A DNA stretch of 15,388 nucleotides from contig MGVW01000003.1 in assembly GCA_001800675.1 (NCBI GenBank), forward strand, positions 2,912 to 18,299, given 5' to 3'. Source of the DNA: Euryarchaeota archaeon RBG_13_57_23. Its GTDB lineage: Archaea; Thermoplasmatota; Thermoplasmata; UBA10834. Position numbers and translations under genes: made by a program. Shown one piece after another: positions 7,264 to 14,868 of this stretch (positions within the stretch are counted from its first letter, which is position 1; every line of letters starts with the position of its first letter). Below the pieces are notes generated by a model. The model did no database searches. It was not told the origin of the DNA and saw only the letters and a program-made list of their open reading frames with translations.

Positions 7264-7272
7264 AAAGCTTAT
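7264..7272 (+). repeat. Right flanking 9-bp direct repeat of the tnpB element
   Basis: AAAGCTTAT, identical to 5897-5905. This copy continues into AAAGG and so supplies part of the TATA box of the downstream surface-protein gene. Confidence 0.6.
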
Positions 7273-7276
7273 AAAG
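7266..7276 (+). promoter_or_regulatory. TATA box of the PKD surface-protein gene
   Basis: AGCTTATAAAG, with core CTTATAAA, is a good match to the archaeal TATA box. It predicts a transcript start near 7297, leaving a leader of about 55 nt before the ATG at 7354. The leader contains GAGGGG (7341-7346), 7 nt from that ATG. This argues against any start upstream of about 7297. Confidence 0.7.
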
Positions 7277-7353
7277 GGGCAATCTATTGGCCGGAATACC
7301 TTTTTCCGAAGGGGGTCTTGGTTTCGATTCCCAGGAGAATGAGGGGAATAGCA

Positions 7354-10350
7354 ATGAAGAACGACGCAATGAGCAAGCTATCAGCCGGCCTTCTGGTGCT
7401 GGTCATGGCTCTAGCAGCCCTGGTCCTCTTTCCGGTGGGAAACGAGGGTCAGACGACCAGCTCCGCGAACATCTATGTGCCCGTCGTATCGAGCGGGTCA
7501 CCCGTTCCTGACGCGTGGGTCAACTTGACGGATGTGCACACTGGGGCTGTGATAGTTGCTCAGTACGACACTGACGGCTACTACTACGCGACCAACCCGC
7601 CGTCGGGATACTACATGGTCAGCGTCATCCACGCGAACTACCTCGACCAGCGCCAAGCTGCGGAGGTCGCGTTCGACGGAAAGACCAATGTCACGGTGAG
7701 TGCTGTGGATTTGACGGCGCTTCCGAGCAAGACCTTCTCGATCGAGGTGACTGTCGTTGACAGCGGAGCTTCGCCTGTCGCGGTGGCTTACATATCTGTA
7801 TATGACAACACAGCCCGCGAATTCGTGTCACACGCTGCCACCACAACCAACATCTCTGGCAAGGCTACCATCAGCATGTTCAACACGAACCTGATACCTG
7901 GCCACACCTTCTACATGGTCGCCAGGAAGCCTCTGTACGAGATGAACGCGACGGCGGTGACCATCACGGCCAGCAACCCCATGACCATGGAACTGGTGCC
8001 GTCGAAGAGGATCTCAGGGTTCGTCACTGACGCCAACGGCCCGGCTTCGGACGTTGTTGCCTACATGATTGACAAAGACAACGCCGTACCGTGGGTCAAG
8101 AGGGTCATGAGTGTCCAGGGCGCATCATTCGCATTCGATGCCTATGATGGCGACTTCGTGTTGGTGCTGGACGCGGAGGGTGCGGGAGCGGTAACTCAGG
8201 AGCGCACGGTCTCTGTAACAGAGAGCCTGGGAACAATCTTGCTGGGCTCACAGACTCAGCGGGTTTCGCAGAACACGATCACTTATGGCTCCGACTTCAC
8301 GGCGTTCTCGTTCAGCGTAGCTGGTGCCTGGCCGTACGATGTCGCACACCCCGGCCTGATGTACAGCGATATGGGCAACCTGAGGATGCAGGTCGACCTG
8401 ATTTACGGAGACGGCGACGGATTGCTGGAGGCCACCGAGGTGGATGCGTTCATATTCCAGACCTCTGGATGGGGTCCAGAGTACGTGGCATCCGATGCCC
8501 TGCTCATGGTCAATGACACGGTGTACCATAGCAGCAACTTCGTGGGATACCCGTACCAGCTCACGGTTTCGTCAATCGATTCGACTGATTCTGTCCCGTT
8601 CGGATACACCTGTGATTACACGGATCTGACCGGTGCGATCGATGTCGACGCTCCTGAGTATAGCGCGGTAGCATACGCGCGGTACGACACCCCAGAGGTG
8701 GACAACAAGTACACGATAGTCCTGCCCGGAGGTTACGAGCTGGTCTCCAACAAGACGCAATACACCAAGGTCTTGGGCTACTCGACCATCACCCTCGACC
8801 CACCGACTGGATCCGCGACGAGCGAACCCATCGAGCTGGTCTTCCAGGCAAATGAGAAGCCTTCGACGACCGCTCAGGTGACTCCGTCGTCGGGCGTTGC
8901 CTATGTGGAGAAGGACGCCAACGGCACGGTCATCAAGTACTTCGTCAGGGTGGCTGCTAACATCACCTTCAGCGCGGCCGGATCGACGGATCCGAACGGT
9001 AACCCGCTCCTGTACACATGGGACTTTGCAGACGGATCCTCGCCTGTGACCACGGCGAACGTGACCTATGTCTACAACTATTCGACAGCCTCGGCCATGA
9101 GGATGGTCTCCCTGACCGTGACCGACGTGGCGGGCCTGGACAACACGACTGAGATAGAGGTCGTGTGCGACGCCTTGGACCCGATCCCTGTGATCACGGT
9201 CAAGGACAAGACCGTCAACATGACGGACTACTCCATCACCGTCAACCAGAGGGAATCCGTGACATTCAACGCGACCGACTCAGTGGACCCAGCTGCTGCT
9301 GCGGGCGACACGAATGGTAAGATTGACTGGTTCGAGTTCGACTACGGCGGGGGGAACAAGTCTTCGAGGATCTACTGGAGCGCTGCAGACAAGAGTGTGA
9401 CGCACTCGTTCGCGGATGCAGGGACTCACAATGTCTGGCTCAACGTGACCGACGTTACCGGGCACCAGGCGAGCAAGATCATCGTCGTCCATGTGAACGA
9501 CACGACCCAGCCGACCGTTTCGTTCACCGTGAAGAACAACACTGGCGGTTCGACCTTGACAGAGAAGGAGTTGCTGGTGTTCGATGCGAGCGCCACGATC
9601 GACAACCTGGACGGGAACACGACCCTCAGGTTCGAGTGGGATTTCGGTGACGGGACATGGTGGAACGGCACGGGCACGGAGTACGTCAATGTGACCCACA
9701 CGTACGACACGCCGAAGTCGTACACCGTCTCGCTGAATGTCACAGACACCGTGGGCAACTACAAGAAGTCCCCGAAGATCATCCCCGTGGGCCAGGGCTT
9801 GAGGCCGAGGTTCACTGTGGACAGGGTCTACTACAGCATGGATGAGAGTGCATTCACGAGCGGCTTGTCAGGAAACTTCACCGAGGATAAGTCCGGCTAC
9901 ATCATGGTCAACATGACGAACGTGGGTAGCCTGTACGCGACTGACGTCCACATTACCTTCTACATCATCAAGGCAGACGGGACGGAGGAGCTCCTCGGCA
10001 CATCGAGTGAGATGCGGAACGCCACGACCGGTGAAATCACGACCAACGTCTCCGTTGGCGGCAAGGTGCAGATCAGGTTCCCATGGACCTTCGACACGAA
10101 GGGCACATACACAATCAAAGTGAATGTGACCGCAGGCGAACAGCTGAACCCGACGATATACACCAGCGCGGACAAGCTGACGGTCAAGGAGGCCGCCTGG
10201 AAGCAGTGGGTCCTGTGGGGCGGAGTGATCGCCGTTCTCATACTCGTGCCCCTCCTGATAATCTTCAGGAGCAGGTGGTCGAAGCGCGAGAAGAAGGGCC
10301 CGAGGCGCGAGAAGAAGGAGAAGCCCGGATCCAGCGAGGAAGAGCTTTAG
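7354..10350 (+). CDS. Large secreted surface protein with three PKD domains and a C-terminal membrane anchor
   Basis: About 998 aa from ATG 7354. A signal peptide is clear (short charged start, then a hydrophobic stretch at about 9-28). Residues 30-310 look like tandem beta-sandwich repeats of the carboxypeptidase-regulatory type. An unrecognised region follows, holding an Asp-rich EF-hand-like loop at about 353-364. Three PKD domains lie at about 502-600, 610-715 and 719-811; WDFADG near 556 and WDFGDG at 762-767 are the family signature. A CARDB-like domain covers about 815-945. A transmembrane helix at about 952-972 is followed by a Lys/Arg-rich cytoplasmic tail. About 26 N-x-S/T sequons suggest heavy N-glycosylation. 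It is probably anchored in the membrane with its bulk outside, as an S-layer-associated, adhesive or polymer-binding protein. No catalytic motif was seen. The ATG at 7354 is chosen because GAGGGG precedes it by 7 nt; ATG 7339 is the alternative. Confidence 0.9.
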   Translation: MKNDAMSKLSAGLLVLVMALAALVLFPVGNEGQTTSSANIYVPVVSSGSPVPDAWVNLTDVHTGAVIVAQYDTDGYYYATNPPSGYYMVSVIHANYLDQRQAAEVAFDGKTNVTVSAVDLTALPSKTFSIEVTVVDSGASPVAVAYISVYDNTAREFVSHAATTTNISGKATISMFNTNLIPGHTFYMVARKPLYEMNATAVTITASNPMTMELVPSKRISGFVTDANGPASDVVAYMIDKDNAVPWVKRVMSVQGASFAFDAYDGDFVLVLDAEGAGAVTQERTVSVTESLGTILLGSQTQRVSQNTITYGSDFTAFSFSVAGAWPYDVAHPGLMYSDMGNLRMQVDLIYGDGDGLLEATEVDAFIFQTSGWGPEYVASDALLMVNDTVYHSSNFVGYPYQLTVSSIDSTDSVPFGYTCDYTDLTGAIDVDAPEYSAVAYARYDTPEVDNKYTIVLPGGYELVSNKTQYTKVLGYSTITLDPPTGSATSEPIELVFQANEKPSTTAQVTPSSGVAYVEKDANGTVIKYFVRVAANITFSAAGSTDPNGNPLLYTWDFADGSSPVTTANVTYVYNYSTASAMRMVSLTVTDVAGLDNTTEIEVVCDALDPIPVITVKDKTVNMTDYSITVNQRESVTFNATDSVDPAAAAGDTNGKIDWFEFDYGGGNKSSRIYWSAADKSVTHSFADAGTHNVWLNVTDVTGHQASKIIVVHVNDTTQPTVSFTVKNNTGGSTLTEKELLVFDASATIDNLDGNTTLRFEWDFGDGTWWNGTGTEYVNVTHTYDTPKSYTVSLNVTDTVGNYKKSPKIIPVGQGLRPRFTVDRVYYSMDESAFTSGLSGNFTEDKSGYIMVNMTNVGSLYATDVHITFYIIKADGTEELLGTSSEMRNATTGEITTNVSVGGKVQIRFPWTFDTKGTYTIKVNVTAGEQLNPTIYTSADKLTVKEAAWKQWVLWGGVIAVLILVPLLIIFRSRWSKREKKGPRREKKEKPGSSEEEL

Positions 10351-10382
10351 GGACTGTCTGAACGCGCAAACCCCAGAAACCT

Positions 10383-10390
10383 CTTAACTA
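10383..10390 (+). promoter_or_regulatory. Weak TATA-like box before the lipoate ligase gene
   Basis: CTTAACTA in the 69-bp gap after the surface-protein stop is about 34 nt before the ATG at 10420. Transcription would then start close to the ATG, in line with the absence of any Shine-Dalgarno-like sequence. The T-rich run just after it (10392-10403) could also help terminate the upstream transcript. Confidence 0.3.
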
Positions 10391-10419
10391 CACTTTTCAT
10401 TCATTGTCTGCGAGCATTC

Positions 10420-11175
10420 ATGCCGGGACGATGGCGTTTGGTGGACAGCGGTCTGGTTCCGCCTCCAGAATCGGTTGCGCAGGACGAGGCCATACTTGCA
10501 GCGCACATAGAAGGACTGGTGCCGGACACGCTTCATTTCTATCGTCGCTCGAAGCCTACTATCTCAGTCGGCTACTTCCAACGGATTTCGGAATCCCTGG
10601 ACCTGGAAGAGTGCAGGCTAAGGGGCGTGGCCATCGTCAGGCGCAAGTCGGGTGGCAGCTCCATTTACACGGACCAGGGGCAGCTGATATACGCTCTGGC
10701 TCTCCATGAGGAGGATGTGTCCAAGGACAGGGCGGAATCCTTCAAGGTGATATGCTCCGCCATTGCCGCCGCGCTGTCGTCCCTCGGCGTGGACGCAAGG
10801 TACAGGCCCTTGAACGACATCGAGGTGGCCGGGAAGAAGGTTTCAGGGAACGCGCAGTTGAGGCGCAAGGGGTCCGTGCTCCAGCATGGAACTGTGGTCT
10901 TGGAGACCGATCTATCTGAGATGGATGCGGTGCTCAAAACCAAGTTCTCGAAGTCCCGCGGAGTTGCCAAGCCTTCGGATAGAGTGACCTCTCTGTCAGC
11001 GCTGCTCGGCGAGAAGGTCTCCGTTGAATCCTTGAAAGAGGCGATCGTGAAGCATTTCGAGGATGCGTTTTCTGTCGTCATCGAGAGAGGGACTCTCACC
11101 GAATGGGAACGCAATCGTGTAGCGCACCTGGTGGAGGAACATTACTCCCGAGACGAATGGAATCTCAAGTTCTGA
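10420..11175 (+). CDS. lplA: Lipoate-protein ligase A family protein (catalytic domain only)
   Basis: This 251-aa protein has the biotin/lipoate ligase (BPL_LplA_LipB) fold. The lipoyl-AMP binding segment is RRKSGGSSIYTDQGQ (74-88). The catalytic-lysine segment is NDIEVAGKKVSGNAQ (132-146), with K140 matching the essential Lys of LplA, followed by GSVLQHGTVVLETD. It should attach lipoate or octanoate to the E2 subunits of 2-oxoacid dehydrogenases or to glycine cleavage H protein. The usual RRxTGGGAVFHD is changed to SGGSSIYTD, so the third Gly and the His are missing. The protein ends without the C-terminal accessory domain of bacterial LplA. In Thermoplasma that domain is a separate protein (LplB), which is not encoded in this window. 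A related octanoyltransferase role is possible. The stop is 2 nt from the stop of the convergent argS. Confidence 0.85.
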   Translation: MPGRWRLVDSGLVPPPESVAQDEAILAAHIEGLVPDTLHFYRRSKPTISVGYFQRISESLDLEECRLRGVAIVRRKSGGSSIYTDQGQLIYALALHEEDVSKDRAESFKVICSAIAAALSSLGVDARYRPLNDIEVAGKKVSGNAQLRRKGSVLQHGTVVLETDLSEMDAVLKTKFSKSRGVAKPSDRVTSLSALLGEKVSVESLKEAIVKHFEDAFSVVIERGTLTEWERNRVAHLVEEHYSRDEWNLKF

Positions 11176-11177
11176 GC

Positions 11178-12896
11178 TCACATCTCCTCGGGAGCTTCCA
11201 CACCTAGGCAGTCCAGGGTGTTCCTGAGAGTCCACCTGCTCGCCTCAACTAATGCGAGTCTTGCATCCCTCGCAGGGCCCTCCGCCTTGAGGACTGGGAT
11301 GTATCTGTAGAACTGGTTGAACTCCGCGGCGAGGTCCTGCGCATAGGTTGCGAGCACGTGCGGTCTCCGGTGGTCAGCGCAGTCGGCTATTATGGATGGG
11401 AAGCCCGCAATCAGTTTCGTCAGCCGCTTCTCCTGGTCGCTGGTGAGATGGTGCGCGTCGAATTCCCTGTTCCACGTGCCTGCCTTCGCTAGTATCGAAC
11501 ACGCGCGCGCGTGTGCATATTGTACGAACGGCGCGCTGCTCCCCTCGAAGTTGAGCGCATCCTCCCACTTGAACACTATCTGCTTCTCGGGCTGGATCCG
11601 CACGATGTTGTACCTGAGCGCGCCTATGCCTACGACCCTGGCTATCTCGCGTTTGCGCTCTTCGCTCAGGTCCGGCCTGCGCTTGTTGACCTCCTCGTAC
11701 GCGAGCTCCACGGTTTCATCAACGAGGTCGTCTAAATTCACGACTCGCCCCTTCCTCGTTGACATCCTCCCTTCAGGGAGAGATACGAAGGCGTAGTACA
11801 CGATCTCCGGCTTCTTGTCGACGCCCATGATTGACAGCGCAGCCGCCAGCTCCTGCATCCCGAGTTTCTGGTCCTCACCAAGGACGTTGATCGCCACGTC
11901 GGTTCTGGTGAACTTGTTCATGTGATACGCGAGGTCACGGGTCGTGTAAAGCGATGTCCCGTCAGAGCGCGTGAAGACCCACTTCGTCTCCCTGCCGGAT
12001 ATCCCGAAGCTCTCGAGCTCGAGGTGGAACGCTCCGTCCTCTTCTCTGGCAAACTCTGAAGTCTTAAGCTTCTCGATCACCCTATCGACACTGCCGTCCT
12101 GCACGAACCTGGATTCGAATGTGAATCCGTCCAGGGAGATGTTGATCCTGTGCAGGCTCTCCATCAACGCCTTGAGGACCGTTTCGCAGGTCTCCTTCGC
12201 GAGCGTGACGGTCTCGCGGTCCCCGTGCTCGAGCTTGTATAGCATCTCGTCGATCTCCTTGACGACCTCGGGCTTCTCCTCAAGCAGTTTGTTCGCCTGT
12301 TGATAGAACAGCACATACCTGTAGTCGTCCTTGTCGCGCTCAGGCTTCGTCTCGAGTTCGAGGTGTTTCACGCCCCAGGCCATCACGACCACCTGGCGTC
12401 CGACATCGTTCACGTAGAACTCCGTCGTGACGGTGTACCCGGCGAGTCGGAGAATCCTGGCAAGTGTATCCCCGATGAGGGGGTTGCGTGCCCTGCCCAC
12501 GTGTATCGGCCCGGTCGGGTTCACGCTGGTGTGCTCCAGCAGAACCCTTGTGTTCTTCGGCTCGCCGGAGCCGTATTTGTCCTTCTTCGTCAGGGCGTCC
12601 TTGATAGTTGAGTCCGCGAGCTTCTCGAAGCGGACGTGAAAATTGACGTAACCACCGCTTGAGTCGACCTTCTCGATCATACCGAGCGGCTTGATCTTGG
12701 CTGCTATGTCCTTCGCTATCGCGTCAGGCGCCTTCCTCAGCTTCTTCGAGAGCGGGAAGCACGGGAATGCCATGTCACCCTTTCCCTCTGGCGGCCTATC
12801 TAGAACGATGTCGGCCTCTACCTTGAGGTCTACCAGGACCTCTGAGATTGCCTTTCGTATCTCGTCCGTGAACTCCTGGAACGCGTCCGTCTTCAT
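11178..12896 (-). CDS. argS: Arginyl-tRNA synthetase
   Basis: This 572-aa class I synthetase charges tRNA-Arg. It has the ArgRS N-terminal tRNA-binding domain (about 1-100), with GDMAFPCFPLSKKLRK as the typical segment. The HIGH-type signature is HVGR at 132-135 within the ArgRS-specific block EHTSVNPTGPIHVGR. The KMSKS-like loop is MSTRKG at 378-383. The DALR anticodon-binding domain fills about 445-572, starting at SSAPFVQYAHARACSIL. Length and motif order are normal. The ATG lies 4 nt after the stop of the release-factor gene, so the two form one transcript for translation functions. No strong Shine-Dalgarno precedes it, which fits translational coupling. Confidence 0.97.
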   Translation of the reverse strand: MKTDAFQEFTDEIRKAISEVLVDLKVEADIVLDRPPEGKGDMAFPCFPLSKKLRKAPDAIAKDIAAKIKPLGMIEKVDSSGGYVNFHVRFEKLADSTIKDALTKKDKYGSGEPKNTRVLLEHTSVNPTGPIHVGRARNPLIGDTLARILRLAGYTVTTEFYVNDVGRQVVVMAWGVKHLELETKPERDKDDYRYVLFYQQANKLLEEKPEVVKEIDEMLYKLEHGDRETVTLAKETCETVLKALMESLHRINISLDGFTFESRFVQDGSVDRVIEKLKTSEFAREEDGAFHLELESFGISGRETKWVFTRSDGTSLYTTRDLAYHMNKFTRTDVAINVLGEDQKLGMQELAAALSIMGVDKKPEIVYYAFVSLPEGRMSTRKGRVVNLDDLVDETVELAYEEVNKRRPDLSEERKREIARVVGIGALRYNIVRIQPEKQIVFKWEDALNFEGSSAPFVQYAHARACSILAKAGTWNREFDAHHLTSDQEKRLTKLIAGFPSIIADCADHRRPHVLATYAQDLAAEFNQFYRYIPVLKAEGPARDARLALVEASRWTLRNTLDCLGVEAPEEM

Positions 12897-12900
12897 GCTA

Positions 12901-14127
12901 TCAACTTATCCTAAATCGTAGTATCCCCGCGACACCACCGAAGGCCTTCAGGAGCAGCTGGCCCTCCTCAGACTCCCCGGATACGAACTCGACCTTCGTG
13001 TTGTTCTGGTCCGCCAACCTGTGCATCTCCCCGACGAGATCGTCCACTTGGTCCACCTTCATGAGGCTGCTGCACTTCGCGCACTTCACATCCTCAGTGG
13101 AGTCCTTTGCGAGCGCCTCCTGCTTGTTCCCGCAGGACGGGCAGGTCAGTTTGAGCTTCACACGCCTCATGTCCTCCGAGACTATCAGCGTGTCGACTGC
13201 GCCGATGGTCAGCGCGTTCTTGACCTGGTCCTCTCCGTATATCGACAGGCCCCCGTCCGGCTTCCGGATCTCCTCGAGGAGCCTCTGCATGAGGTCCTTC
13301 TCGCGCATGAGGTCGATGTCCTTCAGCGCCTCTCTTGCCTTCTCGACGAGTTCCTTGAGTCCGTACTCATCGGTGTAGCCGGTGTCGAACGTGTCAACTA
13401 TCTTCTTCTGCAGCTCATAGTGCAGATATTCGCTCTTCACGAAGAACTCCTTGGTCGGGCCTGGACCCCCAACTAGGATCCCTTTGAGGTTCTTCTCCGA
13501 CAGGAACGACTCGTTGGCGATGTCAGCGATCTTCTTGTAAAACTCGTGGGCGGCCAACTCTATCAATCGCTCGAATCTTCGCGCCGACTGTCCTCCCCGG
13601 CCATGCTTGCTGGGGACCATCGATTGGAAATTCTTGATGGGGATTATCCGCTTCCCGTGGAGCATGCCCAGCGTCGCCTCGCTCCTGTCGATGACGATGA
13701 GTCCGTAGGAATCCTTCTGCTCCAGCATGCCCTCGATGGGCTCCGTGAAGAAGTTCGAATCGCACCTGTAGATGAATGTGGGGACGGGCTCAGGGGGCTC
13801 GAGCACATACTGTACCATGTCCGTCTGATCTGCGCCTATCGACTTGTGCCCGACGAAGAACACGAGCCCGTTCTCGGGCGGCTGCTTGAAGTTCTTCAGG
13901 CGGGACAGGATCGACGAGATCGCCCCTTGCACGTTCTTTCTCGTGCTCGAGGACTTGATGTTCGACGATTGCGAGTACTCGCTTCGGAGATAGTTCGCGA
14001 CATCGGAGATCTGCCGGGACGGGGGAATGTACAGCGATATCAGCTCAGTGCCCCTTCCTGACAGTTTCCGAACTTCCTCGAGACTCCTCCGGAACTCGTA
14101 CTTCTGGAGGTCTGTTAGCTCGGTCAC
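12901..14127 (-). CDS. prf1: Archaeal peptide chain release factor 1 (aRF1)
   Basis: This is an eRF1-type factor that recognises all three stop codons and triggers release of the finished protein. Counting from the GTG at 14127 (408 aa), stop-codon recognition motifs are N56-I-K-S59 and YRCDSNF (120-126, the YxCxxxF motif). The catalytic GGQ is at 178-180, inside KHGRGGQSARRFERLIE. The C-terminal domain has a zinc ribbon (C329, C332, C349, C352). All key residues are normal, so nothing points to stop-codon reassignment. The start is uncertain. GTG 14127 leaves VTELTDLQKYEF, which fits family N-termini. TTG 14142 would add five residues but would lie almost at the predicted transcript start. 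The gene is first in an operon with argS. Confidence 0.95.
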   Translation of the reverse strand: MTELTDLQKYEFRRSLEEVRKLSGRGTELISLYIPPSRQISDVANYLRSEYSQSSNIKSSSTRKNVQGAISSILSRLKNFKQPPENGLVFFVGHKSIGADQTDMVQYVLEPPEPVPTFIYRCDSNFFTEPIEGMLEQKDSYGLIVIDRSEATLGMLHGKRIIPIKNFQSMVPSKHGRGGQSARRFERLIELAAHEFYKKIADIANESFLSEKNLKGILVGGPGPTKEFFVKSEYLHYELQKKIVDTFDTGYTDEYGLKELVEKAREALKDIDLMREKDLMQRLLEEIRKPDGGLSIYGEDQVKNALTIGAVDTLIVSEDMRRVKLKLTCPSCGNKQEALAKDSTEDVKCAKCSSLMKVDQVDDLVGEMHRLADQNNTKVEFVSGESEEGQLLLKAFGGVAGILRFRIS

Positions 14128-14171
14128 TAGAACCAGTCCCAAGCCTATTTCTACGGGTTAGAGCGTTCACC

Positions 14172-14181
14172 ATTATATAAG
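14172..14181 (-). promoter_or_regulatory. TATA box of the aRF1-argS operon
   Basis: Read on the reverse strand the box is CTTATATAAT. It predicts a transcript start near 14150, just ahead of either candidate aRF1 start. On the forward strand the same sequence looks like TTATATAAG but lies only about 10-18 nt before the UMP kinase ATG, too close to place a transcript start upstream of it. Confidence 0.65.
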
Positions 14182-14190
14182 TTGAGCATC

Positions 14191-14868
14191 ATGGAACCCG
14201 TAGTACTCTCGCTGGGCGGCTCGGTTCTGGTGGACGAAGAACCGGATATCACGTACATCAGGAAGCTCGCGAAGATACTGATCGGCATCTCCGTCATCAG
14301 AAAGCTCTATGTTGTGACTGGCGGAGGTAGAATCGCGAGGTACTACATCCGCGCGGGGCGAGATCTCGGGGCAGACGAGGGTTACCTGGACGAGATGGGT
14401 ATCGAAGTCACGAGACTGAACGCGCGTCTGTTGATCACCGCGCTTGGCGATCACGCGAATCATTCCCCTCCTCGGAGCTACGACGATGCTGTGCACTCGG
14501 GGCGGCTCCATTCGATTGTAGTGATGGGAGGCGTGAGCCCGGGCATAACCACGGATGCGGTCTCCGCACTGCTGGCCGAGAGGGTCAGGGCATCCATTCT
14601 GGTGAACGCAACATCTGTGGACGGCGCCTACACGGCAGACCCGAAGAAGGATCCGAACGCGAAGCGCATCCCGAGCATGAACCATGCGGACCTAGTCAAG
14701 CTCATTGGGAGTCACACAGGAGCGGGTCCCCATCACGTGTTCGACCCCGTAGGCGCAGGTGTTCTGGGCCGGTCGAAGATTCAACTGGCTATCGTGGACG
14801 GCAAGGACCTGAAGAATCTGAGAGATGCTCTCGAAGGCAAGAAGTTCAAGGGCACCTTGGTTCAGTGA
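14191..14868 (+). CDS. pyrH: Uridylate kinase (UMP kinase, archaeal type)
   Basis: This 225-aa amino acid kinase-fold enzyme phosphorylates UMP to UDP in pyrimidine synthesis. Features seen are the N-terminal LSLGGSVL strand and P-loop, the VVTGGGRIARYYI segment, and GGVSPGITTDAVSALLAE, the UMP-binding region with the archaeal PG-x-TTD pattern. The nucleotide loop NATSVDGAYTADPKKDPNA is also present. Length matches archaeal enzymes, shorter than bacterial PyrH. ATG 14191 is preferred; an in-frame TTG at 14182 would add three residues. Its promoter is not clear, since the nearby TATA box is placed for the divergent aRF1 gene. The stop overlaps the stop of the convergent DNA repair gene by 7 nt. 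Confidence 0.95.
   Translation: MEPVVLSLGGSVLVDEEPDITYIRKLAKILIGISVIRKLYVVTGGGRIARYYIRAGRDLGADEGYLDEMGIEVTRLNARLLITALGDHANHSPPRSYDDAVHSGRLHSIVVMGGVSPGITTDAVSALLAERVRASILVNATSVDGAYTADPKKDPNAKRIPSMNHADLVKLIGSHTGAGPHHVFDPVGAGVLGRSKIQLAIVDGKDLKNLRDALEGKKFKGTLVQ

Noticed and set aside
7225..7353. Upstream extension of the PKD surface protein to ATG 7225
   Set aside because: It lies inside the tnpB element and upstream of the TATA box at 7266-7276, and it would put 43 non-signal residues before a normal signal peptide.
9280..9758. Long antisense reading frames within the surface-protein gene and similar ones in argS and aRF1
   Set aside because: They are composition shadows of GC-rich coding DNA, with no recognisable domains or start signals, and the sense genes are certain.
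14173..14181. TATA box as promoter of the UMP kinase gene
   Set aside because: Only about 10-18 nt separate it from the ATG; an archaeal transcript would begin inside the gene, past the conserved N-terminal motif.
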